Assembly (NCBI RefSeq): GCF_954871325.1
Contig: NC_088775.1
Span: 54,289,561 to 54,353,560 of the forward strand
Source of the DNA: Gordionus sp. m RMFG-2023
Lineage: Eukaryota > Nematomorpha > Gordioida > Chordodea > Parachordodidae
DNA: 64,000 nucleotides
Direction: 5' to 3'
Shown here: positions 36,421-48,079 of the stretch, piece by piece
Layout: the number at the start of each line of letters is the position of its first letter
Numbering within the stretch: position 1 is the first letter of the stretch
Position numbers and translations under genes: made by a program
The notes under the pieces: model-generated
What the model was told of the DNA's origin: nothing
Databases searched by the model: none
Seen by the model: the letters and a program-made list of their open reading frames with translations, nothing else

Positions 36421-36849
36421 TATAAATTTTACTGTAATTTTTTTCATTTACAATTTTTGTATAACTTAAATTATTCATAAAATACAGTATAATTTTTTCT
36501 TTAAATGTTTAATATACGACAAATTTTATCTAGTAACATAAATTCATTTACATCAATTACTGATTCTTTTTTATCTAATACCTAATATATCATCTATAAA
36601 TAATTTCCATATTATCAATTCTCCCCCTTTAAGTGGTGATTCTATCATCGATTCAAAAATTTAATCTCAGCAATTCCAAGAAGGAATTATAAAAACTGGA
36701 ATAAAGAAAAAATAGATATAGCAAAAAAATTATTATCCGTACCTGAGAGAGAGCGAATGAAATGAAAGATACGCAGAGTATTTAGATATGTCTTTATCAT
36801 TTATAGGCGAAATATTTCCCGAAATCTTAAGAGACCCTTTGAAAGATTA

Positions 36850-37482
36850 TGTAATGGAAACAGAGGTAGAAGCTCTCCCAAAATCCTACCTTCAGCCTCA
36901 TCGTGGCGGGGGAGTGGCAACGTCTTTTGGCGGCTAATGAAGGTCTAAAAGATTCCCTGTGATCTGGGTTTAGAATAGGATGACCGTCACATCGACGGGG
37001 TGTAAATACCACTTAAAGGGGTTAATGTCAGGAAGGACATTCGATTGTAAAAACCTGTTACAAACATTTCCTTATGGTTAAAACAAAGCATGGGCGGGGG
37101 CCCAAAGTACATTTGGGCCTCCTCATCCGCCTACGACAAAAAAAAAGGATGGGAAACCTGGTTAAACTACGATTCATGTAAATGAAACTTATGACGGTCA
37201 TAAATCTGGTAATTAGTTTACAGGAAATCGAGTAGGGGTCGCGACTATGACGGGAAGAGCGGGAGAAGTGGTCAATGTATTGCATAAAAAGCATATAGAT
37301 GTGTGCTGTATAAAAGAGACCAGATGGAAAGGTAATGGCGCAAGAATGATCGGCAAGACTAGTGAAAAGTATAAATTCTTTTGGCAAAGAAGTAATGATC
37401 GTAAGGCTGGAGTTGTGGTATTGGTTGCGGAGAAATTGATGGATAAAGTAGTCGAAGTGAGAAGGCTAGATAACCAGATAAT
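36850..37482 (+). mobile_element. LINE B, 5' region and endonuclease start
   Basis: A GC-richer 5' leader (36,850-37,220) precedes the endonuclease: GVATMTGRAGEVVNVLHKK, then CCIKETRWKGNGARMIGK (catalytic Glu in KETRW) and VVLVAEKLMDKVVEVRRL. The frame is open for 95 codons. RTE/BovB-like by its endonuclease. A hAT MITE inserted at 37,483 cuts it, and the protein resumes at 38,137. The 5' start is approximate. Confidence 0.75.
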
Positions 37483-38136
37483 CAGAGTTGTTAAAGTATC
37501 TAGATATAAAAATGTAGTATCTGTATCTAGATAGATTTTTTAGAAAGGTATCTGTATCTAGATATTTTTTTAGAGGTATATGTATCTGTTTTAGATACTT
37601 TTAAAGATACATTTTATATACCCCTTTTTTTATTATAAATAAAAATATTTGACTGTAAAATTTATTTTATTTCATATGAGCTTATGAAATAAATAAATAT
37701 ATATATATTATATATTAATATTTATTAATACTATAATAAAGAATTATATATACATAAAATATTAAAACTTATATATAAAAAATATATATAAATATTCATT
37801 AATTTAAATATTATGTCCGAGTTTATCAATAAACCATACAAATTTTAATATTACAATATGGAAATGGTAAATTTTATTTTATAACTAAATTTTTAAGTTT
37901 ATAAATTTAAGATCTATATCGATGAAGAAGAGGAAGCAACAACAAGTTCTATTGCTTTACCATGACCTTTTCACAATATAATATTAATTTAGGTTTATGC
38001 AAACCTATAAGAGCATCATTTAAAAATTGTATCTGTATCTTGATAACTTTTTAGACGCTGTATCTGTATCTAGATAACTTTTGAGACTATGTATCTGTAT
38101 CTAGATCCATTTAAAAAGTATCTTTTAACAACTCTG
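37483..38136. mobile_element. hAT MITE, 654 bp, with TATCTGTATCTAGATA end repeats
   Basis: The inverted termini are CAGAGTTGTTAAA. A perfect 8-bp target duplication CAGATAAT (37,475-37,482 and 38,137-38,144) interrupts the LINE B endonuclease. Both ends contain three copies of TATCTGTATCTAGATA in inverted orientation relative to each other, probably transposase-binding sites. The interior is AT-rich and non-coding. Confidence 0.92.
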
Positions 38137-39921
38137 CAGATAATGGTTATCAAGATGAATTTTGGTAGAAAGCCACATAATATTATCTCGGAATATGTTC
38201 CTCACGTTGGAAGAAGTGAAAGATATATTTTGGGACAGTCTATTTGGGGCGACATCGAGACTGGCAAATGAAGAGGGGATTATCCTATCTGGTGATTTGA
38301 ATGGACATGTGGGAGCAAATAGTGAGGGTTATGAAGGAGTACATGGAGGATTCAGCTACGGCATGAAAAATCTAGAAGAGGAGTTTAGATTTTAGTGATG
38401 CTATAGATATGATTGTCTGTAATACAATGTTTAAGAAAGAATCAGAGAATGGTGACTTATAAGTCGAGTAGTAACAAAAGTGCAGTGGATTATTTGTTAA
38501 TGAGATGTGATATATGTATAGTAAAAAATGTGAAAGTGATACCGGGAGAGAAATGTATTAATCAGCATCGTCTAGTTATAAAAGATCTCATTTTTAAAGT
38601 CGCCAGGATCACTAAAGAAAGTTTGTGCCAAGGCTGAAGGTTTTAAATTAAAGGAGGAGAGTGCTAGACGTCAATTCAAAGTGACATTGGCTATAAGGGA
38701 GGAGGAGGTGGCACAAGTATTTGGGTTAAATGACAAGTGGGAAGCCATGAAGAAAGCTTGGGTGATGACAACTGAGGAGGTATGTGGATGGACAAAAGGA
38801 CCGCTTAGACATAAGGAGACTTGGTGATGGAACACGGAGATAGCGAAAGCTGTAAATGAGAAACGGAGATGCTTCAAAGAATGGTATAATAAAAAAGAAA
38901 ATAAAAAGGGCCGCCTAGACATAAGGAGACTTGGTGATGGAAAAGGAGATAGCAAAATTTGTAAATGAGAAACGGCGGTGCTTCAAAGAATAGTATAATA
39001 GTAAAGAAAATAGTGATAACGATATTTACAAGATGGCGAAAAATGCTAAAATATTAATAGCAAAGGTGCAAGAAGAAAAAAGGCAGAGTTTGCTAAAGAT
39101 GAGCTGAAGGAATGGGAAATGTGGTTCGAATGACAAAGCAGAAGGCAAAAAAGAGGCAGGATGTGGTAAGTGTTAAATGTTTGAAAAATATCGAAGGAAA
39201 AATGGTGATTGATAGTAGTGATATTAAAAACATCTGGAAGATCTACATGGAAAGACTTTTGAATGAAGAAAAAAATAAATAATGTTAGTTGAGCAAAGGT
39301 AGAAGGTCCAGGGTGTAAATTTGTCAAGGAAGAAATAAAGAGAGCAGTGAAAAAGATGGAAAAAGGGAACGCATCGAGTTTAATGAGGGTGGTATCAGAG
39401 ATGTTTAAAGGTTCTGATGACTTAGAGATTAAATGGTTAATGAATTTAGCCAATCAAATTGTCATAGAAGGAACTCGAGGACTGGCGAAGAAGTATAACT
39501 ATCCCAGTATACAAGGGGAAATGGATCCTTTAGATTGCGGGTCTTATAGAGCCATTAAACCGTTGGAACATGTAATGAAGGTATTTAAGAGGGTGTTAGA
39601 GAAACAGATAAGGGATGCTAAAATTGATGAAATGCAGTTTGGTTTTACATCGGGGAAAGGCAAGCAGGAGAAGTATCTTGCGAAGGAAAAGAAACTGTAT
39701 TATGCGTTTGTTGATTTGGAGAAAGCATTTGACAGGGTGCCGCGCGAGATTACTAGATGGGCCTTGAGAAAATCAGGAGTGGAAGAATGGTTAGTTATGG
39801 CAGTGACGCCAATGTATGTGAGAGCACAAACAGCAGTACGAAGAGATGATGGAGATAGTGAAAGCTTTGAAGTGAAGGTATGACTTCATCAAGGATCCGT
39901 GCTGAGTTTATTATTATTTAT
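38137..39921 (+). mobile_element. LINE B: endonuclease end, linker and reverse transcriptase
   Basis: The endonuclease continues MNFGRKPHNIISEYVPHVGR, then ILSGDLNGHVGANSEGYEGV (catalytic Asp-Leu-Asn) and SSNKSAVDYLLMR, CINQHRLVIKDL. A linker with a 110-bp tandem duplication (38,801-39,010) precedes the RT at 39,347-39,883. The RT shows YRAIKPLEHVMKVFKRVLEK, MQFGFTSGKG and YYAFVDLEKAFDRVPREITR (motif A), followed by LHQGSVLS. The 178-codon open frame is the best-preserved LINE coding stretch in the window. Frameshifts break the complete ORF. Confidence 0.85.
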
Positions 39922-40128
39922 TAGTGTTGTTAAACAGCTCGTTTTGAGCCGATTTTTAAAAACGGTTAGCTTAGTTTTTTATCCAGAAAAATATTACGCA
40001 AGTCTGAAAATTTTGCTCAGGAGCAAAGGTCTAGACATGAAATTTCGAGAAAGTCAATATTTTCTCGCAAAAATATTGAGTTAGCTGTTTTTAAAAATCG
40101 GCTCAAAACGAGCAGTTTAACAACATTA
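39922..40128. mobile_element. hAT MITE, 207 bp
   Basis: The termini are TAGTGTTGTTAAAC and its near-perfect inverse GTTTAACAACATTA. A perfect 8-bp target duplication TTATTTAT lies at 39,914-39,921 and 40,129-40,136. The uninterrupted LINE C sequence (CCATTATTATTTATCTTAGT near 29,470) confirms the empty site. Subterminal GCTCGTTTTGAGCCGATTTT is repeated inverted at the other end. Same family as the copy at 4,699. Confidence 0.95.
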
Positions 40129-41128
40129 TTATTTATCTTAGTAATGGATATGGTGTATAGAGAAATGCGTGAAAGACTTCCCTGGGAACTATTATATGCA
40201 GATGACCTTAAATGGTAAACAGTGAGGAAGAATTGTGGGATAAAATTAGAAAATGGAAGATGGCTATGGAAGCAAAGAGCCTGAAAATGAATGTAGCAAG
40301 ACAAAGATGATGATTGGAGAAAATCTAAAGATGGAGGAATCTGGTAAGTGTCCTGTATGTGGGAAAGGAGTTGCTAGAAATTCAATCCAATGCATCAGAT
40401 GCTAGAAATGGGTATATAATAGATGTAGCGGGAAAAGGGGGAGTTTGATGTTAGCAAGAAACCATTTATTTGTAGAACATGTATGAAAGGGATACATAAT
40501 AATGATAACGTATAAAATGTTTGTTTGGATATTGGCAATGGGTTAACCCTAATAAAAGTGGATAAGTTTTGTTATTGGGTGGATATGTTAAACGCATGTG
40601 GTGTAGATTCTGCCATTGTTGCAAGGGTCAAACAAGCATGGAAGAAGTTCAGAAACAAATAAAAAAGTCTCTCTGAAGTTAAAGGGGAAATTATACGTAA
40701 GCTGTGTGAGGAGTTGTGTAGTTTATGGCGGCGAAACATGAGCAATGAAAGCGACTCACAAAGCCAAATTAGAAAGAACAGAGATGAGGATGATTAGATT
40801 GTGGGGTATCTCTGAGAGAGAAAAAAACTAGCAAGGAATTGCGAGCAAGTTTGAGTATAGATATGATTGAAGTGGTAATGTGACGAATTAGACTAAGATG
40901 GTTTGGGTATGTGGAACATATGACTGGGTAAAGAGTTGCACCTTGATGGAAATAGGAGGGTCAAAGCCTAGAGGAAACCCTAAGATGATATGGACAAATG
41001 TGATATCGGCGGATATACGAAGCATAAATCTTACAAATATAAATGGAAAAGAAGTGTCAGAGGGAAAACTGGCCTACCTGGATAAACCTGGAAATCGCCA
41101 CAAAACGAAGAAGAAGAAAGAGAGGTAG
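40129..41128 (+). mobile_element. LINE B: RT end, zinc finger and C-terminal domain
   Basis: Resumes with RT motif C as YADDLKW, then KMNVA and the finger CPVCGKGVARNSIQC with later SGKRGSL and VEHV. Next comes LKGKLYVSCV.ELCS-type sequence and LRWFGYVEHM near 40,890. The protein ends in a Lys-rich tail at 41,128 (KKKKER). The 3' end is a GAAGAAGAAAGA-type simple repeat, usual for RTE-like elements. Broken by stops and frameshifts. Confidence 0.8.
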
Positions 41129-41149
41129 AAAAAAAAGACACCTTCAAAA

Positions 41150-41900
41150 CAGAAAGAAAAATTATGGATTTTCTAATGGCTAACAATATATTCACTATTA
41201 AAGATATTATAGAATATTTATCTTCGGGATTTCCTAAAAACGAAGGAACTATATGAAAATATATTTAAAAAATAGGATGGCCCAAATGTGCAGGAAAAGA
41301 ACCTGTTAGAGAAACACGCCGGGCGCTATCAATATAAGCCAAATTTATAGTATAAAAATAGTGAATAAAACCAAAGAAAGAATATTTCTCTTAGACGAGA
41401 CAGGCAAAAATTTACATGTTGTACCTGTTTATGTCTGGGTACCATATAACGTTACGCCAATCGCGAAAGTCCTAACATCTAAGGGTAAAAATATAAGTAT
41501 ATTATGTTCTATTGGAATCGAAGGTGAGATACTTTATCGCATCATCGAGGGACCTTATAATAGTCTATTATTTAGAGATTATATGGTAGACTTATTAATA
41601 TCATTGCGGTTATTGTTAGGACAATGCGTTGATTCATAAAAGCCATCTCATTGATAGCATCAAAGAGTGAATAGAATATTTACAACCTATTTGCTGCAGC
41701 TTAACTAGATAGAAAATTTCTTTAAGGTATTAAAAAACAAATATCGGTCGATCAATCCACGACCAAATACAGGACACGAAATCGTTTATAATGTAACATC
41801 AATTCTTAATGAATTAACTATTCCTTATGACTTTCCAAATTATTATAATTAGATGCATATAAATATTTGGCGATTAGTTATCGAGTACAACCAATGAATT
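41150..41900 (+). mobile_element. Tc1/mariner-type transposase remnant (IS630 superfamily)
   Basis: An N-terminal helix-turn-helix-like part (NIFTIKDIIEYLSSGFPKNE) is followed by the DDE domain. It reads RIFLLDETGKNLHVVPVYVW (first Asp), GKNISILCSIGIEGEILYRI then DNALIHKSHLIDSIKE (second Asp). After one frame change come QLN.IENFFKVLKNKYRS (final Glu; the usual LNPIE has lost its Pro codon to a stop). There are about four stops or frameshifts. It sits next to the right inverted arm starting at 42,000, so it is the likely transposase of the long-armed element at 36-48 kb. Confidence 0.75.
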
Positions 41901-41999
41901 AAGGTAAATTTATAAAAATATAATTTATATTGAAATATATTTTAAGGGAATATGTAGAAAATGGTAATAAAGAAAAAAGGGAAATTAAGATATCCAATT

Positions 42000-42180
42000 T
42001 TTTAAAATTATAATGTAATTTTTAATCTGCTTTGTTATATATTATATAGTGGATCGTCATTTATTTTTAATACGCAAAAATAAAAACACACATTGTTTCA
42101 TTTTCTTAATATTTTGTTATAAATAGAATAACTTACTCTGTATTATTAAAAATGAAAACTGATATATTTTTTTCTTCCAA
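42000..42180. repeat. Right inverted arm, inner part
   Basis: Reverse complement of about 36,290-36,420. It shares GTGTTTTTATTT, TGGATCGTCATTTATTTT and CATTGTTTCATTTTCTTAAT. Confidence 0.7.
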
Positions 42181-43053
42181 ATTATGTTAGAATAAACATT
42201 ATACTCCTTAATATTTTCATAAATTCGGGTTAAGAGTTATAGCACTTTAAAGATAATTTGGATGGCTTAAATCCTATATTATACCAAATATGTAGTAATT
42301 TTTTTTTTAAGTGATCAATATATTTAAGAATAAAATAATAAAAATGCGTTTTTTTAAATATTAAAAAAGTCGCAAAAAACGTTTACCAAATTGTACTACA
42401 TTATTATAAAAAAGCAAAACGTCTTAATTATGAAGCACCATAAGGAATAAATAATAATGATTTTGTAAAGAGTAATAAAGTCACAACTATGAGAATAAAA
42501 GGTAAGTCAACACCCAATAATCTCTTTACCACACCTAAGGATGGACCCCCAACAAAAAAAACTCTTTTTCAATTTTTGACCTGGCAATTTTGTTAAGTGA
42601 ACGATGAAGTTTATTATTCATTGTCGGATAATTAAATTTTTGTCACCGTCAGAAATGTATTTTCATTATAAATATTATTTTGAAAATTTTGGTTCGTTAT
42701 AATAAATCTCATATTTGTCAAAATAAATCTCTCAAAATTTAATCTTAAAAATTTTATTTTATTTAAAACTATATTGGAAATTAATTACAACAGCAACAGT
42801 CGTCATTTTTATTGTAAATTTTATATATCCTTCTACGAAATTAAATTACGTATTCATTATCGAATTTATATAATAACTTTAACAACTGTCATAAGTTTAT
42901 ATAATTAATAAACATAATTTATTTCTCAAAAAAATAAATAAAATGTCTACAAAAAAAAGAAGTTATTTCAATTCCAGTAATGTGCTGTAACCGATATTAA
43001 ACAAATTTATTAATATTTTTTTTTTCTAAAATAAAATTAAGACACAATGTCTA
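42181..43053. other. AT-rich, nothing recognised
   Basis: No gene or repeat ends seen. This stretch has no counterpart in the left arm and is either an insertion in the right arm or a deletion from the left. Confidence 0.35.
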
Positions 43054-43379
43054 TTCGTGATCTGTATCGGGCCTTTTCAAGCCCAACCTGATAATTTTAT
43101 AAAAAATATTTAGGCCCGACCCTAAACGATTTTTTTTTATTTGTCATAAAAAGCCCGATCTGAAATATAAATTATTTGTCCATTTAGATATAGGTTAATA
43201 TTATTTTTCTAATTTTGCACTACCCTGAATAAGATTGAGTTTATGATACTATAAACAAATAAAAATATTTATTAGCTATTTGTTTCTTGCAAAAATAAAT
43301 TATATTTATTTTATTTCAAAATTTAAGGCCGACCCGGTCTGATTTTTTTTTAAATACTAGGCCCGATCCAGAGATCTCT
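43054..43379. mobile_element. hAT MITE with CGGGCC motifs, 326 bp
   Basis: A perfect 8-bp target duplication AATGTCTA (43,046-43,053 and 43,380-43,387) encloses imperfect inverted ends: GTGATCTGTATCGGGCC against the reverse of GGCCCGATCCAGAGATC. Internal AGGCCCGACCC/AAGGCCGACCC repeats. Non-coding. Confidence 0.88.
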
Positions 43380-43639
43380 AATGTCTACCTATCTATTTTT
43401 TATATTTTTAAATATAAGCTTTCTTTTGATTTAGAATATTTTAAAAAATTACTGCATATTTTAAATATAAATGATATTTATAACAATTTTAGCCATAAAA
43501 CCAATATTTAAAATGCGAAAACTCTTGGACCAGTATAGGATTATGCACAAATATAAGGAAGTGTGTTGTCTATAAAAAAAATTAGAAAGAAAAATATCAG
43601 TTTTTTTATAGCTATTTCCGAGTTTTGGTAATTATTTTC

Positions 43640-43845
43640 AATATAATATATTTTATATCATATTAAAGGGCTATTATAGATGTATATAATAAATTTCAAA
43701 TTATTATTTTAGCTTATATATTTGAGATATTTTAAATTAAATATAGTTATTTTGGAATTTTCGTGTTTGTCAGGAAGTAAGCTGAGTTGGGATATCAAAT
43801 TTTATATTTTTACTAGTTAGTGTATATATTACCATCATAGATTTT
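43640..43845. repeat. Right inverted arm, middle part
   Basis: Reverse complement of about 36,080-36,280, sharing ATATTAAAGGGCTATTATAG. It ends at the target duplication of the hAT inserted at 43,846. Confidence 0.75.
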
Positions 43846-46800
43846 CAGAGTTATTAACGCTCCTTTTTAAAAGTAGCTAACTCCCGCTGCTAAATTTTTA
43901 AAAGAAGCTAGCTCCCGCTCCAAATAATGGAGTGGCACTCCATAGCCGCTCCTTTGATTTTCATTTTATTTAGAGAGTACTAAAACAAAATCTTATTTTT
44001 TTATTAAAAAAGTTTTAGTTATATTAAATGATATATCAAAATATTTATAATCCTTTATTAGCTTTTATAAGTAATAAAATTTCTAAATTTGAACAAACCC
44101 ATGCATCTCACCTAAAACCTGTTTAGCAACACTAAACAGGAGCTCAACAGGAGCACTAGAGGGAAGCGGGGTAATTTAAAAAAATACTTTTTAATTCAGG
44201 AAATTTATCAAAAATAGTAATTTTGAAATCATTATTTATATTTGCCCAATATATTATCTTCCTGATGATCAATTTCATGGAATCCCATTGCACGGTTCCC
44301 GTGAACTAGTAGCTATTTTTGCATAAGGAATTTGTTTTCTTAAAAAATAATTAATTTGTATTTTAGTTCCAAATTTTGGGCATTTTTTATCAATTCCTAA
44401 TTTGAATGCAAGATAGATAGCCGCAATGATATTTTCATCATTATAAACATTTCAAAATATGCAATAAAGTTATTTAATTAGATAATTAATTTTTTAATTC
44501 GATTTCTTCTTTTATGATGTCTGGATCCATAATATCAAAAACTATTTTTTATCATATATTAAATATTAATATGACTTACAAGATTTTCCAATATAAAAAG
44601 AAAGAAAATCTTGATGTTTAATATTTTAACTGATAAGATGAAAAAAACCAATATAAAACTCGGCTCATTTAATATTGCATAAATTTAAATACATTTTATT
44701 TTTATTGAATTTTAATTAACAAATAAAAATTAAAAATAATCTTTACTTTAGGATCTCTTATAAAATGAAAAATATATAATTAGTATAATTAGTAAACGAT
44801 TACGGAAAAAAAAAATCGTATAACAAAAGGACAATATTGAGTCATAGATCAAATGTAATTAAATAAATAAAAGCGATAACAGCAAAATTATTCAAAAACT
44901 CCTTCACCTAATCATCAGGAGAGATCGAATTAATAAAACGAACATAATTAGCCTTAAGAATGGCTATTGCGATTTTCTGCCTTAAGTATTGCGAGGCTCC
45001 CCAAAATTTTTTTTGATTAGGCGGCCAACGTCTTTAAAATTTTTTTTAGCCAAATCACCATATGTAGTTAAGGTGGAGCAAATGATGGGTATGAATATGT
45101 AATTTGTGGAATCAGCGCTGTATTTGCCGATCTTAAAATTTTGAGCTCTGTTCAGAGCGTCCTTGTTAAAATTAAAGGGGGAGTTAGTGTCCAGACAAGA
45201 GAAATCCCATATTAGAAACTTTCTTTGAGACCATGGGATACGTGTGACCCCATCAGGACGCCTACTATCGGAAAATAAGCCAGAAGGCTCCATTGAGGTA
45301 GGAAAACCAGCTGACCTAAGTGCAAGAGATATGATTTGATTGCATTTCAAGTGTCGAGTTTGCCGACCGGGATTACGATTGCAATGTAAAGGATGCAGCG
45401 CCATATTGTTATCAACAATATGACATTTGCTGCATTTATATAGTAATGAAAAGGGAATGTTGAGCCTGATACATAGAGCATAGCTGAGCTCATTGGTCCA
45501 ATTCGAGTTTGAAATTGGTAGATGGAAAAACATCTAAAAATTCATATCCCCGGATCTTTGATAAGTTCAATAAATGTGGATCTAGCCAGTGGTGAGAGAC
45601 TCGAAATAAGGTAATACGGAGTTTTTCACAAGTGGTAAATCCCAATCCTTCTGCTTTACAGAGATCGTAAATAGGGTTGAGGTTGTGACGGATTTTGCCC
45701 ATTCTCTCTTAGCTGTATTCAAAAAAGGACAGTGAACCGACAGATGTTGGTCAATTAATATACATGCCTGAAGGTGGCTAGCAATGAAAGCACATATTGA
45801 GATCGACAATGGGGATCTTATACCAAGGCCGCCATGTTTGGAAGGAAGTGTGGCTTGATGCCAAGCTATGTCTGTAAATTTGATATTTATGCAGTCGCTA
45901 AGAATGACTTTTATTCTGGTTTCGAATCTCACGAAATGTTCCCTCTCTAAAAATAATGGGCTCGATCGTAGGGCATAAAGGATTTTAGGAATGTTGAAGA
46001 AATTTCGAATAAAAAAAAGGCCTTGTGAGCCGAAAGACAAGGAAGAATGCGTTTTAAATTTTCAAAGATATCGTCCATATCGCTAAAAAAAAATTCACTG
46101 ACTCCTCACCAATGGGAGAGCCCAAATGCGATAGATTTTTCAAGGGGACATGCTTAAAACCAAAAAAGTTTTGCGGAATTGTATTAATATCGCAGTACTC
46201 AGTTTTGATTTGATTAATTGCAAGTCCGAAGCTGTCAGTAGAAGTCTTAATAATATTGATAGCCTATACCACCTCTGCAGATTCGCCAGAGATGACCCCA
46301 TCACCAATATACCATAAGTGTAAGGGTAGCGTGCAGTCATTGTTTATTTTAGTAATCAAATCATGGATACCAAGACAAAATAATATGGAGCCTAGGGAAT
46401 CACCTTGCTGAAATCCTTCAGAAGAGGTTATGATATGATGGCCAAATACCAAATGTGATGGTTTCTTATAAGATGAGAGGATATAGTTTGTAAAAATTGG
46501 GAAATGTTTTATAAATTGTGAAATTATTACTTTTCTGTGTATGCTATTGTAAGCATTTGTAAAATCGATTTTTAATGTAAAGCAGTTGTAGTATTTTGAG
46601 CATAGATACGCGTTATATGTACAGCTACTTCAGCAGCCTGAGCTCGTACCAAACCAACCCAAAATTGAAGAGGAAGAAGTATATTAGATACTTGTGCAGA
46701 AATTCTGCTAGCTATTAACTTTGAATATAATCTCCTGTATAAAGCACCAACAGCAAGAGGCCTAATATCACCATTCTTTTTTCTCAGGGCGACAAGTTTG

Positions 46801-47700
46801 GCTCCAAAAAAGAGGGCCCTTGCAAAATCTGGGACCTCACCATTAATGACCTTGTTGCATAATTGAGTTATTTTATCCAATAAAGAGGTTTGACTGTTGA
46901 GGATGATAGTAGTTAAATTTTGAAGATATAAAGGTTTGATAACTTCATCCAGGAGCCGCGTCCTTCTGAAAAAATCTCACTGATTTATATACTTCTTCCG
47001 AAGTGAAAATTGGAGAAGGGTGGTTCTTGGTTTCATTAATCATTATAGCTTCCAGTGTCTGGGGATGCTTGTCTAGTAGTCTTTGGTATGACACTGCGTC
47101 CACTGGAGCAAGTGTGTCAAAGGAGCTACATATTCTGAGAGCACCATTTATGTCCAAATTGTTTATTTTGTTATCGATTAGCTTCACCTTAAATTTTAAA
47201 TGGTTCGGTTTTTTGTTGCAGGTATGAGTTATGATATTATGTGGTTCATAATTAGCATTAGAAGATGCTAGTTTAATATTCCTAGTGAAAGAATTACCAT
47301 TCGCAGCAGGAATTTGGAAAGATTTGTGACCAAATAAAAGGAAGGCTGACCACACATCCTTAGAAGAGAAGTTCTTTAATAGCCTATCAATGCATTGGGC
47401 ATAATTGAAAGAAACAACTTGTCTGTCACCTCTTGGAATTCTGGAGATCAGGCGAGGTTTGGGAAGGCCAAGGAATTGGTCAATGAAGGAATTAGTGATA
47501 TGAATGTCAGGATTAGATTCGTGAATGATTTAATAATATTTAAAAAATAATTTAAACATTAAATTTAAAAGAGCGGCGGAGCGACGTTCCTCCACTCCAG
47601 CCCTAAAAGATGCTATCTCCCGCTCCAACTAATTTTTAGGAGGAGCACTCCAGGTGAAAAAGTGTAGCGGCGTTCCAGGAGATCCGCTCCTTAGCAACTG
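43846..47700 (-). mobile_element. hAT transposon carrying a LINE
   Basis: Ends CAGAGTTATTAACGCTCC and (reverse) CAGTTGCTAAGGAGCGG, with 8-bp flanks TAGATTTT and CAAATTTT. The empty site is visible in the intact left arm (TGCAAATTTTTC at about 36,050-36,062 on the opposite strand), which confirms a hAT-type insertion. On the minus strand a hATC remnant near 44,110-44,170 reads RFPSSAPVELLFSVAKQVLG, and near 44,270-44,420 DENIIAAIYLAFKLGIDKKC. The rest of the transposase is missing, and the LINE at 44.9-47.5 kb sits in the middle. The ends contain CTCCCGCTCC-type subterminal repeats. Confidence 0.8.
44915..47535 (-). mobile_element. LINE with RT and C-terminal PD-(D/E)XK-like domain
   Basis: A minus-strand element inserted in the hAT. 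Order: FIDQFLGLPKPRLISRIPRG and FNYAQCIDRLLKN (47.4-47.5 kb), a linker, then the RT. RT parts: KNGDIRPLAVGALYRRLYSK, LQFWVGLVRAQAAEVAVHIT, FTNAYNSIHRKVIISQF (motif A region), EGFQQGDSLGSILFCLGIHD (motif B) and WYIGDGVISGES (motif C as YIGD instead of YLDD). Then come CSKC-x9-HPLHC (a possible zinc site), MEPSGL, RRPDGVTRIPW and LIWDFSCLDTNSPF, ending ASQYLRQKIAIAILKANYVR and FINSISPDD. Four to six frame breaks. The 5' end is truncated. It lacks an AP endonuclease, and the C-terminal part could be the nuclease as in R2-type LINEs. The clade is not settled. Confidence 0.7.
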
Positions 47701-47880
47701 CAAATTTTAAAAGTAGAAGGGAGTCGGGTTGAATCTTCAGTTGATTTGATATGGAATACAACATATCAATTTTCATATTAGAAAAATTATGAGGTTTGGA
47801 TGTATGAAAAATATTTATGGCGTTGTAATTTATCTTTAAATATTTTCTTACCAATAAAAATTAAAATATTTAGTTGTATT
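47701..47880. repeat. Right inverted arm, outer part
   Basis: Reverse complement of about 35,985-36,060, sharing GGAATACA and GGGAGTCGGGTTGAATCTT (GTCGGATTGAGTT in the left arm). The outer limit is unclear. Confidence 0.65.
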
Positions 47881-48079
47881 CTTTATTATAATAATCTTTG
47901 TTTTTAGCGTTTTTACCATTTTCGCCATGTAAAAAAACTTGGAATTCCAATTTTTTTTAGAAGACTAGTATTTGTGATAACTGTGATGGCTAGGCCTGGT
48001 TGAGAAAGGAGGGTTTAGATCAGGGTAGACTCAAGCAGTAAAAATTTCACCAAAAATGACAAGTCTTATATAATTATTT

